From assembly GCA_958296295.1 (NCBI GenBank), contig OY282460.1:868001-932000 (forward strand): 64,000 nt of DNA, written 5' to 3'. Below are positions 1 to 9,675 of this stretch, piece by piece. The translations under genes and the position numbers were made by a program. The stretch is from an uncultured Pseudomonadales bacterium. GTDB taxonomy: Bacteria; Pseudomonadota; Gammaproteobacteria; Pseudomonadales; Azotimanducaceae. The notes beneath the pieces were generated by a model. That model was not told where the DNA came from and ran no database searches. It saw only the letters and a list, made by a program, of their open reading frames with translations. Position 1 is the stretch's first letter; each line of letters begins with the position of its first letter.

Positions 1-517
1 GGATCGTACACATCTGCCGTGCGATTGCAACGGTTTTTTGAGCAAAATGAGCAAGAGAAAGAAAGCGGAAATTGCGACGGAGGGGAGGATGGGGCGGAAT
101 TGGCGTTTCCTTCCAAAGGAAGGAGAGACGGGATGCGGGAGATTCTGTCGGTTTTTCAAGATGTTGTAGGGCCCGCGGGCGGGCCACGACCTGCAAGAGG
201 CTTTGACGATCGCGCTGGTATCGTTCGAGGGCGCCCCAGACACACCGCCACGCCGCGCACGAAACGGTCTTGCGCCATTTCGGCCAGCGCCCTTCTCGTC
301 GTTGGATCAGACGTTGGGCATGAGGTTCGCAAACGTGGGGACTCGGCAGTCTATGCCGGCGCTCTCACGTCGCCCACAGCCATAATGCCGGCGTCGGGGC
401 CGGGCGGCGTTCGGCGTAGGCACCTCCCTCGGCGCCTGCGCCGGCCGCTGAGCCGGGCAGCCCGAATCCCGTCGCCGCCTTGCGAGCGATTTAGAACGAG
501 CCTGCCGAAGCCGCCCC

Positions 518-940
518 TTAGTCGTCCATGTCGGCGACGCGGTGCCAGTACAGGTCGACGAGTACGTGATGGAGGTTCCGCTGCCGGTGAAAGTCAGTTC
601 CTTCTTCTCGCCCGGTCGGCAGTCCCATTCGGTTTCACTGGTGTACTTTTCTGAGCCGCCGGCGGTAGACGTGATCCAGACGGAGTAGGTGAATGAAGGG
701 ATCCGTTTCGCCGCGCAACATTGCACAGATAATGTCGTCCTTCGTGGTGTCCTTGAGGACGCGGTGGTTCCTTGTGCTGTAGTTGCAGTCGACTATCAGC
801 AAGCCCTCGGGCTGTGTTTCGGCGTCGCCACCTTCCGGGGTCGGGGTGGAGGTGTTGTTGATGACTTTGTACAAGATGTCCCCGTTGTAGATCCGTCCGT
901 TGTGGGATCCGCGCCGAAATGTTCCGCTGCGCCCCGGATC
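518..940 (-). pseudogene. decayed secreted-type protein gene, frameshifted
   Basis: Downstream of nadK two minus-strand frames each carry protein-like sequence. One reads through residues such as NGDILYKVINN and IVDCNYSTRN. A second frame takes over near 690-705 with ITSTAGGSEKYTSETEW and FTGSGTSITYSS, a Ser/Thr-rich composition typical of secreted beta-sheet domains. Neither frame is complete and no start with a clear ribosome binding site is seen. I infer one gene broken by a frameshift; I do not recognise the family. The rest of 1-1020 shows nothing I can support. Confidence 0.3.
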
Positions 941-1020
941 GAGAGTAAGCGAACAGCATTCGCGGCGGAGTCGGCCCGATGGCCGTTTGGCAGTGGTGGC
1001 GTAGCTGCCGCCAAGCGGTG

Positions 1021-1971
1021 TCAGACGTTGCGGCCAGGCAGCCGCGTCGCCCAGTCCAATTTGCTGCGACAAGACTCGTAGAAGTTGTGGCTGACGGGAA
1101 ACGCGAGACGCAAGGGGTGCGGGTGTTTCGCTATGCCCACATCGTCGCCGTCTTCCAGAGCACGGTCCAGCTGCGAATCGCAGCTCAGCTTCGGCACCGC
1201 CGGCGGATCGTTGCCGGCGACGCCCACGCGAACGCGAACGCGCGAATCGCCATGAACAACCAAAGGCCTCGACGTGAGCGTGTGGGGGAACATGGGCACG
1301 ATGACCATCGCGTCCAAACGCGGGTGCATGATGGGGCCGCCAGCCGATAGCGCGTAGGCGGTGGAACCGGTGGCGGTGGCGACGATGAGGCCGTCCGAAC
1401 GCTGGTCGTAGACGAACTCGTCATCCACGAACAAGCTGAAGTCCATCATGCGCGACATGCTGCCGGCGTGAACCACGACATCGTTCAGCGCGGCGTCCGC
1501 GGCGCCAACGGCACGGCCGCCGCGGGACACGCGAGCGGCCAGCAGGAAACGTTCTTCCACGGTGCGCTCGCCGCGCAGCACGGCTGGCAACTTGCTGGCG
1601 ATCTGACGTGGCGAGATGTCCGCCAAGAATCCGAGCCCGCCACGGTTGACGCCCAAGACCGGCACGTTCCGGTGCGCGACATCGCGGGCGACGCCCAGGA
1701 TGCTGCCGTCGCCGCCCACCACCACGACCAGCTCGACGTCATCGCCGATCGCCGTGCGCGGTACGCCATCGCCGCGCCCGAGCATGGACGCCGTGCGCGC
1801 TTCCAGCACGACGTCGATGGCCGTCGCCCGCAATGTGTCGAGCACCACCTGCAGCGAGTCCATCACACCGGGGGCGCCGGCTCGCGCCACCAGCCCGACG
1901 CGGCCGATCGCGGCCCCCGAAGGCGTTTCGTCGTCGGAGTCGTCCGTCGATCCGAACATGACCGTGACCAA
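1021..1971 (-). CDS. nadK: NAD kinase
   Basis: This 316-aa protein would phosphorylate NAD to NADP with ATP in the cytoplasm. It carries the family's signature GGDGS loop (about residues 89-93), an NDVVVH motif corresponding to the conserved NE/ND site, and the TATGSTAY nucleotide-binding motif at about residues 200-207. Length is close to the usual 290-310 aa; the N-terminus has an extra acidic stretch of about 20 residues, so the true start could be slightly internal. It ends just 3' of a decayed region and starts 6 bp from the end of the upstream PhyH-type gene on the same strand, so the two may be cotranscribed. Confidence 0.95.
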   Translation of the reverse strand: MVTVMFGSTDDSDDETPSGAAIGRVGLVARAGAPGVMDSLQVVLDTLRATAIDVVLEARTASMLGRGDGVPRTAIGDDVELVVVVGGDGSILGVARDVAHRNVPVLGVNRGGLGFLADISPRQIASKLPAVLRGERTVEERFLLAARVSRGGRAVGAADAALNDVVVHAGSMSRMMDFSLFVDDEFVYDQRSDGLIVATATGSTAYALSAGGPIMHPRLDAMVIVPMFPHTLTSRPLVVHGDSRVRVRVGVAGNDPPAVPKLSCDSQLDRALEDGDDVGIAKHPHPLRLAFPVSHNFYESCRSKLDWATRLPGRNV

Positions 1972-1977
1972 TGCCTC

Positions 1978-3297
1978 CTAGGGCGTGCTCTTGCCTTCGT
2001 CGGCCGCTTTGGCTTTCGCGGCGCGCGCGGCTTCAATGCGGCGCTTCATGCGGGCGATGGTGAGGCGTTCCCGCACCTCCCGGGGCACCGGCGAAGCGAG
2101 CCGGCCGATGCGGTCGTACTCGCCGGCTTCCATCGCCAAGCGCACGCCCACGGTGGTCTTCGGCCCGGAGTAGCTGGCGACTTCGATGATGCCCGACGAG
2201 AAATAGCCCATGCGCCGCAGGAGCTTGTCGGAGGCGTTGCGAAGCACGTCAGGGGCCACCGACAGCTGCCAGTTCTCCTGTTGGCGCAGCCACGGTTTCA
2301 CGTTGGAGTTGGTCATGATGTAGCGCCACTCGTCGGTGTGGTTCACGCCCGTGCCGTGCAGCAGGCGCCCATCCATCAGCATCACCGTGCCGCCCTTGGC
2401 TTCCACGTTCACCGCCGGAGGCAACGGCCCCACCTCCTCGCCCGGCCGGACTTCGGAGACCAAGCGGTGGCTGGTGGGAATGATGAGCGTGCCGCCGTTC
2501 ACTTCGTTCACGTCCTGCATGATGTACACGGTGTTCACGAGGATGGGCGCGCCCGGCGTTTGGATGGGATGTATCGCGCCGGAATCCTGATGCAGGTTCT
2601 GCGGATAGCTGCCGGGGCGGGCGATGTTCGCGGCGAAGGAGTAGGCGTAGTGGCCGCGGCCGAGCAGCTCGTTGTTGATCTGCTCGAGCAGCGGCCCTCC
2701 CTGCACCCACTCCGGGTCGAACTCGATGCACTTGGCGAAGCAATCGCCTTTGTTCACCAGCGTCCACATGATGTGGAAGTGCGGCGTCATGTCCGCGAGG
2801 CCGCACTCGCGCTCCGCGCGCGCCTGTTCGTCCAAGCGTTCCCGCATGTAGGCGCGCTGGCTCTCGCTCATCGCGTCTTCGATAAGGCAGTAGCCGTACT
2901 GGCGCAAGTCGCGCCGGGCTTGGTTGATGTCCTTGGTTTCCGTGGGCAGGTCGTTATGGCGCTTCCAGTAGTCGTGTTTGCGCGCCACGGTGGTGTCGTA
3001 GTACGGGGTGCCGTTCAAGCCGCCGCCTTGCGCGCTGCGGCCGGCCTCGAAAAGCGGGCAACGGAAGCGTTCGGTGAGCGAGCCGTCCGGGCGCATCGCC
3101 GGCACGCCATTGCCGCCGACTGGCGGCTTCAACCACGGGTTGTTCTTGTGCATGGAGCGGAACGGTTCGCCGGACGCGAACCACTGCGCGTCCTGCAGCT
3201 GCGCCTCCGGTGCGGAAAGCGCGGCCACGTTGTCCGGCGCAAACTCCGCCGGCACGCTGTTGCGACCGGCCCCCGTGCAATGCGTTTGATCAGCCAT
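1978..3297 (-). CDS. phytanoyl-CoA dioxygenase (PhyH) family protein
   Basis: About 439 aa. The family comprises Fe(II)/2-oxoglutarate oxygenases that hydroxylate carbon chains. The metal-binding HxD pair appears as LHQDSG and the distal histidine as GRLLHGTG, in the order expected for the double-stranded beta-helix fold. The C-terminus is a Lys/Arg/Ala-rich helix (RMKRRIEAARAAKAKAADEGK). I chose the ATG at 3297; an in-frame start 9 bp upstream is equally possible. Substrate is unknown. PhyH-like proteins are numerous in marine symbiont genomes, but nothing nearby fixes a pathway. Confidence 0.85.
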   Translation of the reverse strand: MADQTHCTGAGRNSVPAEFAPDNVAALSAPEAQLQDAQWFASGEPFRSMHKNNPWLKPPVGGNGVPAMRPDGSLTERFRCPLFEAGRSAQGGGLNGTPYYDTTVARKHDYWKRHNDLPTETKDINQARRDLRQYGYCLIEDAMSESQRAYMRERLDEQARAERECGLADMTPHFHIMWTLVNKGDCFAKCIEFDPEWVQGGPLLEQINNELLGRGHYAYSFAANIARPGSYPQNLHQDSGAIHPIQTPGAPILVNTVYIMQDVNEVNGGTLIIPTSHRLVSEVRPGEEVGPLPPAVNVEAKGGTVMLMDGRLLHGTGVNHTDEWRYIMTNSNVKPWLRQQENWQLSVAPDVLRNASDKLLRRMGYFSSGIIEVASYSGPKTTVGVRLAMEAGEYDRIGRLASPVPREVRERLTIARMKRRIEAARAAKAKAADEGKSTP

Positions 3298-3481
3298 GGG
3301 CGGCAACCGATGGAAGCTAAGAACTTACGCCCAAGTCTACCTAAGAAGCCGTGGCTGACCCGTGCGGGTGGGAACGCCACGCGGGGCCGTCGTTCGGTGA
3401 GCTCGCAACGCCGTATCGGAACTGAGGCACCTCCGGCCCGATTTTCGTGCAAAATAGAAATTGATTTCTGTTTTGCATGGC

Positions 3482-4654
3482 ATGTCTTTGCAGGGGAGGC
3501 GCATGTTGCCGCGAAAAATCGCGCCGGTGCTGCAACGCCGCCTTGCGGCCTTTCCCGCTGTCGCGCTGGTGGGGCCGCGGCAGTGCGGCAAGACGACGTT
3601 GGCCCGCTCCTTGGGTGGCAGACACTACGATCTGGAGCAGGCGCCGGAGCGCTTGCGCCTCGATCTGGAGTGGGAATCGTGTCTTGCGGGAAGCGATCTG
3701 GTGGTGCTGGACGAAGCTCAGGCTTGGCCCGACGTGTTTCCCCGGCTGCGCGGCGCCATCGATGCGCAACGCCGCCGCAACGGCCGGTTCCTGCTGCTGG
3801 GATCCGTGTCGCCATCTTTGATGCGGCAGGTGTCCGAATCTCTCGCCGGGCGGCTGTCGCTGGTGGAACTCGCGCCGCTGGCGCATTCCGAACTCGAGAC
3901 CGGTGCCCAGCGCGGACGGCGTTGGCTGATGGGCGGCTACGCGGATGGCGGCGTGCTGGGCGGGGACCATTACCCCGTTTGGCAGCTGGACTACTTGGCT
4001 CTGCTGACGCAGCGGGATTTGCCGACTTGGGGATTGCCGGCCCACCATCGAACCACCGATCGCCTGTTGAGAATGCTGGCGGCCCTGCACAGCCGCGAGT
4101 GGAACGCCACGCAAGTCGGCAAGTCGTTGGCGCTTTCCTACCATACGGTGAACGGCTATCTGGACTATTTGGAAGGCGCTTTCCTAGTGCGCCGTCTGGA
4201 GGCCTTCCACGGCAACCTGCGCAAGCGCTTGGTGAAGCGGCCCAAGGTGTATTGGCGCGACAGCGGGCTGCTGCACGCGCTGCTGGAGGTCGGCGACCAG
4301 CAGGCCCTGCTGCGTCAACCTTGGGTGGGTGCCAGCTGGGAGGGCTTCGTCATCGACCAGGCGCTGACCGCCATGCAGCACGCCGGGCGCCGCTGCCGCG
4401 CCTATCACCTGCGCACCAGCGATCAGCGGGAGATCGACTTGCTGCTAGAGGTGGAGTCGGAACTCTGGGCGCTGGAAATCAAGCTCACTGCCCGGCCTGG
4501 TCCACAAGACCTTGCGCGATTGAACTCCAACGCCGACCTGGTCGGCGCCGACCGGCGCTTTCTGGTTTGTCAGCGCAGCGAACGCATGGTGGACGGCGCG
4601 CAAACCGTCTGCGACCTCGGCGGGTTGGTGGAGTGCATTGAGGCCATTGCCTGA
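3482..4654 (+). CDS. AAA-type ATPase with DUF4143 domain
   Basis: The protein (390 aa from this start; an alternative ATG lies at 3503) has a Walker A loop GPRQCGKTT near the N-terminus and Walker B-like VVLDEAQ, followed by a winged-helix segment and a C-terminal region ending in a nuclease-like ALEIKL motif. This is the architecture of the large AAA_14/DUF4143 family, common in bacterial accessory genomes and of unknown biological role. It stands alone between convergent or divergent neighbours. Its 5' region (3307-3480) is AT-richer than the surroundings and probably holds the promoter. Confidence 0.85.
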   Translation: MSLQGRRMLPRKIAPVLQRRLAAFPAVALVGPRQCGKTTLARSLGGRHYDLEQAPERLRLDLEWESCLAGSDLVVLDEAQAWPDVFPRLRGAIDAQRRRNGRFLLLGSVSPSLMRQVSESLAGRLSLVELAPLAHSELETGAQRGRRWLMGGYADGGVLGGDHYPVWQLDYLALLTQRDLPTWGLPAHHRTTDRLLRMLAALHSREWNATQVGKSLALSYHTVNGYLDYLEGAFLVRRLEAFHGNLRKRLVKRPKVYWRDSGLLHALLEVGDQQALLRQPWVGASWEGFVIDQALTAMQHAGRRCRAYHLRTSDQREIDLLLEVESELWALEIKLTARPGPQDLARLNSNADLVGADRRFLVCQRSERMVDGAQTVCDLGGLVECIEAIA

Positions 4655-4739
4655 GCTAGGCGACCGCCGTGCTCCCGTGCGCTTGCCGACGAACTGGCGT
4701 GCCGAGGCGGCGGCTCTCGAAAGTCCGGTTCGGCTTGGT

Positions 4740-5075
4740 CTATAGCGCCTCGGCGAATTTGGCCTCCGTGCGGTGGTAGTTCTCTTGGCCCGGGTTGGTC
4801 GCCATGATCTCGCGCCACTCGTCGCTGCTGAAGACCTCGCGCATCACGCGATGCCGGGTTTCGATGTCCTGCCAGCGGATGATCCACGTCACCGTCGCCG
4901 AGCCGAGCTCGTCGAGCGGCTTGCCGCCCACCTGCGGCGGCTCGTCGACGGCGATCCAGAATCCCGCCACGTCGAGGTGCGCGCGGATGTACGGCAGAGC
5001 CTTGCCGACGGCCCACTCGCGGTAGGCGGACATGGCGCTTGGCTCGTAGTGGTAGTTGCGAATCTCGAAGATCAT
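4740..5075 (-). CDS. NIPSNAP-like small protein
   Basis: A 111-aa protein beginning MIFEIRNYHYEPSAM, with the ferredoxin-like dimeric alpha/beta-barrel pattern of NIPSNAP/EthD-type proteins (IFEIR-Y start, RHR--R-VF--DEW near the C-terminus). Function in bacteria is unknown; some family members act as small ligand-binding or monooxygenase-like proteins. It is divergent from the TPP-enzyme gene, with about 190 bp between them that must carry both promoters. Longer in-frame starts upstream run through non-protein-like sequence and were rejected. Confidence 0.7.
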   Translation of the reverse strand: MIFEIRNYHYEPSAMSAYREWAVGKALPYIRAHLDVAGFWIAVDEPPQVGGKPLDELGSATVTWIIRWQDIETRHRVMREVFSSDEWREIMATNPGQENYHRTEAKFAEAL

Positions 5076-5267
5076 GGCAGCCCCTCTGAAGCGACGAATT
5101 GGCATACTACACGCGGCTTCGAACTCGCAATGTCGCCAGCCTGGAGGGCGTTGGCCGCGCGGCGGGTTCGACAGGGCGCCGCAGCCGGCGTTTGCTTCGC
5201 GCCGCGTCGTGTCGCAAAGTGTCCGCCGCTTCGCCACGGCGCAAGCACTAGGGAGGAACCAAAACAC

Positions 5268-6902
5268 ATGAAAGTAGCAGACGCCATCGCCCACACGCTA
5301 AAAGCGGAGGGCATCGACACCATATTCACCTACCCCGTGAACCCCGTCATCGAGGCCGCCGCGGTGGCCGACATTCGCACCATCGTCGTGCGCCAAGAGC
5401 GCATCGGGCTGCACATGGCGGACGCCTACTCGCGGCTGTCGTCCGGCAAGAAGATCGGCGTGTTCACCATGCAGCACGGGCCCGGCTCGGAAAACGCCTT
5501 CGGCGGCGTCGCCCAAGCCTATTCGGAGTCCTCGCCCATTCTCGTGCTGCCCGCCGGCTATTCACGCCGCCTCATGCACTACTACCCCAATTTCAACTCC
5601 ACCTTGAACATGCGCCACGTCACCAAGTGGGCGGAGCCGCTGACCATGGGCCGGGCCATCCCGGAAGTGATGCGCCGGGCCTTCTTCCAACTGCGCAACG
5701 GCCGCCCCGGCCCCGTGCTGGTGGAGGTGCCGATGGACGTGTTCCGGGAGGACGTCCCGGAGAATTGGCGCCACACGCCGAGCTACGCCACTCGCGTGGG
5801 GCCGGATCCGCAGGATGTGGAACGCGCCGCCGAGGTGCTGGCGACCGCCGAGCGCCCGGTGATCTACGCCGGCCAAGGCGTTCACTACGCCGAAGCATGG
5901 GACGACCTCAAGGCGTTCGCCGAGGAATGGCAGATTCCGGTGACCACGAGCCTGGAGGGCAAGAGCGCTTTCGACGAGACGCACCCGTTGTCGCTCGGCT
6001 CCGGCGGCCGCGCCAATCCGCGCGCGGTGAAGACGTTTCTGGCTGAATCGGACGTCATCCTGGGCATCGGTTGCAGCTTCGCGCTCACCGGCTTCGGCGT
6101 GCCGATGCCGGCCGGCAAGACCATTATCCACGCAACGCTGGATCCGATGGATCTCAACAAGGATGTGGCAGCCGAGTACGCGCTCATCGGCGACGCCAAG
6201 CTCACGTTGAACGCTCTCGGCGAGTGCATGGCGCCGCGCGACCACGCGCAGGCGGACGCTCGCCGCGGCGCGGTGCCCAAACGCATCGCGCAGTTGAAGG
6301 CCGAGTGGCTCGGGCAGTGGCAGGCGAAACGCGCCAACAACGAGGCGCCCATCAACCCGTACCGCGTGCTTAGCGAGCTGCGCAAAGCCGTGGACATCGA
6401 CAACACGGTGATCACGCACGACGCCGGCAGCCCGCGCGATCAGCTGTCGCCGTTCTGGGACAGCACCACGCCGCTCTCCTACATCGGCTGGGGCAAGACC
6501 ACGCAACTCGGCTACGGACTCGGCTTGGCGATGGGCGCCAAGGTGGCGAAACCGGAGAAAACCTGCATCAACGTGTGGGGCGACGCCGCCATCGGTTTCA
6601 CCGGCATGGACTTCGAGACCGCCGTGCGCGAACGCATACCCATCCTCTCCGTGCTGATGAACAACTTCTCGATGGCCATCGAGATTCCCATCATGCGCGT
6701 GGCGCAAGAGAAGTACGGCTCGACGGACATCACCGGCAACTACGCGGACATGGCCAAGGCGTTCGGCGGCTACGGCGAGCGAATCACCGATCCGAACGAC
6801 ATTCCGCGCGCGCTGGAACGCGGCATCAACGCCACCAAGGACGGTCGCCCCGCGCTCTTGGAGTTCATCACCGACAAGGAAATCACCATCTCGAACGAGT
6901 AG
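5268..6902 (+). CDS. thiamine pyrophosphate-requiring enzyme (acetolactate synthase-like)
   Basis: 544 aa, with a GGGAGG ribosome binding site about 12 bp before the ATG. The order is N-terminal pyrimidine-binding domain (QHGPGSENAFGGVAQAYSES), central Rossmann-like domain (RPVIYAGQGVHY) and C-terminal PP-binding domain (GDAAIGFTGMDFETAVRERIPI), as in acetolactate synthase, glyoxylate carboligase and oxalyl-CoA decarboxylase. The usual activating Glu region is represented by RQERIGLHMADAYSR. The reaction should be decarboxylation or ligation of a 2-oxo acid, but the substrate cannot be read from sequence. No small regulatory subunit is adjacent, so it is probably not the biosynthetic IlvB. 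Confidence 0.85.
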   Translation: MKVADAIAHTLKAEGIDTIFTYPVNPVIEAAAVADIRTIVVRQERIGLHMADAYSRLSSGKKIGVFTMQHGPGSENAFGGVAQAYSESSPILVLPAGYSRRLMHYYPNFNSTLNMRHVTKWAEPLTMGRAIPEVMRRAFFQLRNGRPGPVLVEVPMDVFREDVPENWRHTPSYATRVGPDPQDVERAAEVLATAERPVIYAGQGVHYAEAWDDLKAFAEEWQIPVTTSLEGKSAFDETHPLSLGSGGRANPRAVKTFLAESDVILGIGCSFALTGFGVPMPAGKTIIHATLDPMDLNKDVAAEYALIGDAKLTLNALGECMAPRDHAQADARRGAVPKRIAQLKAEWLGQWQAKRANNEAPINPYRVLSELRKAVDIDNTVITHDAGSPRDQLSPFWDSTTPLSYIGWGKTTQLGYGLGLAMGAKVAKPEKTCINVWGDAAIGFTGMDFETAVRERIPILSVLMNNFSMAIEIPIMRVAQEKYGSTDITGNYADMAKAFGGYGERITDPNDIPRALERGINATKDGRPALLEFITDKEITISNE

Positions 6903-6933
6903 CGGGACCCTGTGCCCGGCACCATTGAGCGGC

Positions 6934-8210
6934 ATGACGTTTTTCGAGATCCCGCCCACAGAGCCGACATCGGAAGAACGGCGCGTGGCGCTCTACGCGG
7001 ACGGCAAGGCGCCGACCCGTGCGGCTGACGTGCGGGCGACCAAGCCGCTTGAAAACCTCTGTTTGAACTGGACCGAAAAGGGAACTGCCGGAACGGGAGC
7101 GCACAAGACACGTTCACCGCCTCCACCCCTATATCGGGAAGTACATTCCGCAACTCGTGGAGGTGTTTCTTCGCAAGTTTCTCGCGCCCGGCCAAACCGT
7201 GCTAGATCCGTTTTGCGGGTCGGGAACCACGCTGGTGCAAGCCCACGAGCTCGGCATTGACAGCATCGGCTGTGACATCTCGGCCTTCAATGTCCTGCTG
7301 GGCAAGGTCCTGCTGGGCAAGGTCAAGACCGACGAGTACCACCTCCCGACACTGAAGCGCGAAGCCGCCGATCTCCTGCACGAGACCGCCAGACCAACCG
7401 GCCAAAACGGCGCAGAGAACCAAGCCACCCTCTTTGAAGACGACGGTTCCAATGTGGCGGGCGGCGTGGATGTCGTCGCCTACCTGAGCAAATGGTTCGC
7501 TCCCCGCGCACTGGCGGAGCTGACAGCTTTCCGGTCATTGATCATTGATCCAAGACCGCCAACATCGGGACTTCTTCCGCGTAGTCTTGTCGCGTGCGGC
7601 GCGCTCGGCGCGTCAGACCACGCACTTCGATCTGGATTTCCCAAGGGAACCCGCAACGCGGCCATACCAGTGCCACAAGCACAGCCGGGTTTGCGCACCC
7701 ACCAAGGCCGCCTTCAAGTTCATTGCCCGCTACTGTCTGGACAGCGCGCGTCGAGTGGAGCAATTCGCAACACTGCGAACCAGTGCAAACGTTCAGTGCG
7801 TCCACGGCGACAGTCGATCGGTGGACCTGCCGATGGTGGACGCGGTGGTGACGAGTCCACCTTACGTTGGTCTCATCGACTACCACGAGCAGCACCGGTA
7901 CGCCTACGAACTGCCCGGCCTTGCCGACAACCGCCAAAGCGAGATCGGCGCGGCCGCGAATGGTCAAGGCGGGGCCGCCAAGGACGCCTATTGCGCGGAC
8001 ATGACCAGCGTGCTCCTCAACGTCGTGTCGAAGCTGCGAACAGGCGGAACGCTTGTGGTGGTCGCCGCGGATCGTCACGCGTTGTATCCGGGCATCCTTG
8101 GAAGCTTGGACGTGGTTCAGAGACACGTCATGAAACGTCATGTGAACCGACGAACCGGACGGCGCGGCAGCCACTTCCACGAGTCCATCTTCATCTGCGC
8201 GAAAGAGTGA
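6934..8210 (+). pseudogene. DNA methyltransferase, two frameshifts
   Basis: Three consecutive frames make one DNA amino-methyltransferase. The first (from ATG 6934) breaks near 7081. The second contains HPYIGKYIPQLVEVFL, the DPFCGSGTT AdoMet-binding loop and ISAFN. It breaks near 7545, and the third carries the catalytic TSPPY (about 7848-7862) and ends at 8210. Without the shifts the product would be a typical N4/N6 DNA methylase of about 420 aa. Either the gene is dead or the assembly has two indels. It is followed by a TdeIII-like endonuclease gene, so this was a type II restriction-modification pair. Confidence 0.8.
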
Positions 8211-8348
8211 CAAGCGGGCGGGCACGCGACAGCGTCTCCCGCTCGCACAAAACTGTACGCTTGCGCGGCGCAGGCCACGAAGTCCGTCGGATGCGACGGG
8301 TGTGCCCGTCAGACGCCGGGTGCCGATGGTCAACGCCACGGAGCGTTT

Positions 8349-9164
8349 GTGGAACCGCATCTTAGGCGCGCGGTCGCCGACGTCATCACCGCGGCCATGG
8401 AGGCGGTCATGGACAAGGTGTTGCGTCAGGACCCATTCGACATGAAGCTGCGGCAGCGAAAGGCCCCGCTGCACACCGCCTTGGTGCCGGAGGCGATATT
8501 CAGGGGATCCCACTTCGAGCGCCGATTCGTCACGCCTTTCGGCACTGTCTGGGAGAAACTCGCTGCGTTGATCGGCGAAGACGCGTTCGGTTTCGGGACG
8601 ACGCAACACATGGTGATCGGTCGCGTCCGGCAGCAATGTTTGGATCGAATCCAGCGGACGTTGGACGATCTGGACCACGGGCGAGTGGCCTGCCGGCGAG
8701 CGCGGCCGAGCTGGGACACCGAGTTGCAGTACGCCCGTGCGGGTGGTGGACGGTGGCAGGAAGTGAGCGTCAACTGCGACGTGCATGTGTCAAGCGCAGT
8801 CGACACGCCCGGCTTGGCGTTCGAACTCAAGGCGGCTTTGCGAAACAGCGATCAGACCAAGGTGAGCAAGGAAAAGCTCCTCAAAACCGCATTGCATGGA
8901 ACCCGGGCAGGTGGAAGGCGCCGACTATGCGTTGCCGTGCAACCCCTACGGTACCGCGAGCGCCACGGTTGGTCGTTCCCGCGGCGCTGGTTCAACATGC
9001 GCGAGGATCGTTGCGTCCTGATCGGGGACGAACTGTGGAACAAACTGGGCGGCGAGGGCGCATACCAGGCCGTCATTGAAGTCGCCGAGGAAGTGGGCCG
9101 ACTTTATCGGCGCGGAATCCATGAGGAGCACATCGGTGTGCCGCCACCGAGCGGACCGGCGTAG
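8349..9164 (+). CDS. TdeIII-like type II restriction endonuclease
   Basis: 271 aa from a GTG start. It shows HFERRFVTPFGTVWEKLA near residue 60 and AFELKAALRNSDQTKVSKEKLL near residue 157, the ExK-containing pattern I associate with TdeIII-family enzymes, which cut DNA at a methylase-protected site. The reading frame is open throughout. It follows a methyltransferase that is frameshifted in this sequence, an unsafe combination if both readings are right. The start codon is uncertain because the preceding 140 bp has no clear Shine-Dalgarno sequence. Confidence 0.6.
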   Translation: MEPHLRRAVADVITAAMEAVMDKVLRQDPFDMKLRQRKAPLHTALVPEAIFRGSHFERRFVTPFGTVWEKLAALIGEDAFGFGTTQHMVIGRVRQQCLDRIQRTLDDLDHGRVACRRARPSWDTELQYARAGGGRWQEVSVNCDVHVSSAVDTPGLAFELKAALRNSDQTKVSKEKLLKTALHGTRAGGRRRLCVAVQPLRYRERHGWSFPRRWFNMREDRCVLIGDELWNKLGGEGAYQAVIEVAEEVGRLYRRGIHEEHIGVPPPSGPA

Positions 9165-9206
9165 CCGGACTCGGCCCGGCCTCGAATATGCAAACGTGTT
9201 GAGGTG

Positions 9207-9647
9207 CTAGTCGCCGTTTTCCCCGGGCGGCGCGGCGTGTTCCGCTGGCGCCGGGGCGGCCTCTGGCGCTGGCTCGACGACGTCCGGTCCGGGTTCGGCT
9301 TCCTCGGGCTCCGCCGCGCCTTCGCCCTTTGGCGGCTCGGTGTTCGCCACTCGGCAGGCCCAGCCTTCGTTTGCCAGCTGCTGCACCAAGGCGATGGCTT
9401 TCACTTCGCAAAAGCCTTCTTCGTTTTCCGCCCGCCACGGCGTGCGCGGCTTGGCCCGCTTGGAACTCCTCACGCGCAGTTCGCAGGGCAGTGGCCCGCC
9501 GGTTTCGTAGACCACGTCGATGATCTGTTGGCGCTCGCCGCGTTCGCAAACCGTACGGTTCACTTTGACGTCTTGGGCAAGAGCGCCTGCGCTGGTGAAC
9601 GCCACCGCGGCGGCGAGGGCGCGGGGCAACCGGGGACGGCGTGGCAT
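9207..9647 (-). CDS. putative periplasmic protein with signal peptide
   Basis: About 146 aa from the ATG at 9647. The N-terminus PRRPRLPRALAAAVAFTSAGALAQD is a good Sec signal peptide with cleavage after ALA. The mature part has three Cys (VCERG, PCELRV, GFCEVKA) plus a fourth in WACRV, which suggests disulfides, and ends in a Pro/Glu/Ala-rich low-complexity tail of about 45 residues. I do not recognise the family. It lies immediately downstream of the HIT gene on the same strand. Confidence 0.6.
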   Translation of the reverse strand: MPRRPRLPRALAAAVAFTSAGALAQDVKVNRTVCERGERQQIIDVVYETGGPLPCELRVRSSKRAKPRTPWRAENEEGFCEVKAIALVQQLANEGWACRVANTEPPKGEGAAEPEEAEPGPDVVEPAPEAAPAPAEHAAPPGENGD

Positions 9648-9675
9648 CAACAGAATCCCCCTGTTTTCCGACACG

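Noticed and set aside
1468..4641. 1057-aa plus-strand open frame
   Set aside because: It runs antisense through nadK and the PhyH gene, is rich in His/Arg/Ala, and has no domain; it is a shadow caused by high GC at third positions. The AAA/DUF4143 gene in another frame explains the 3' part.
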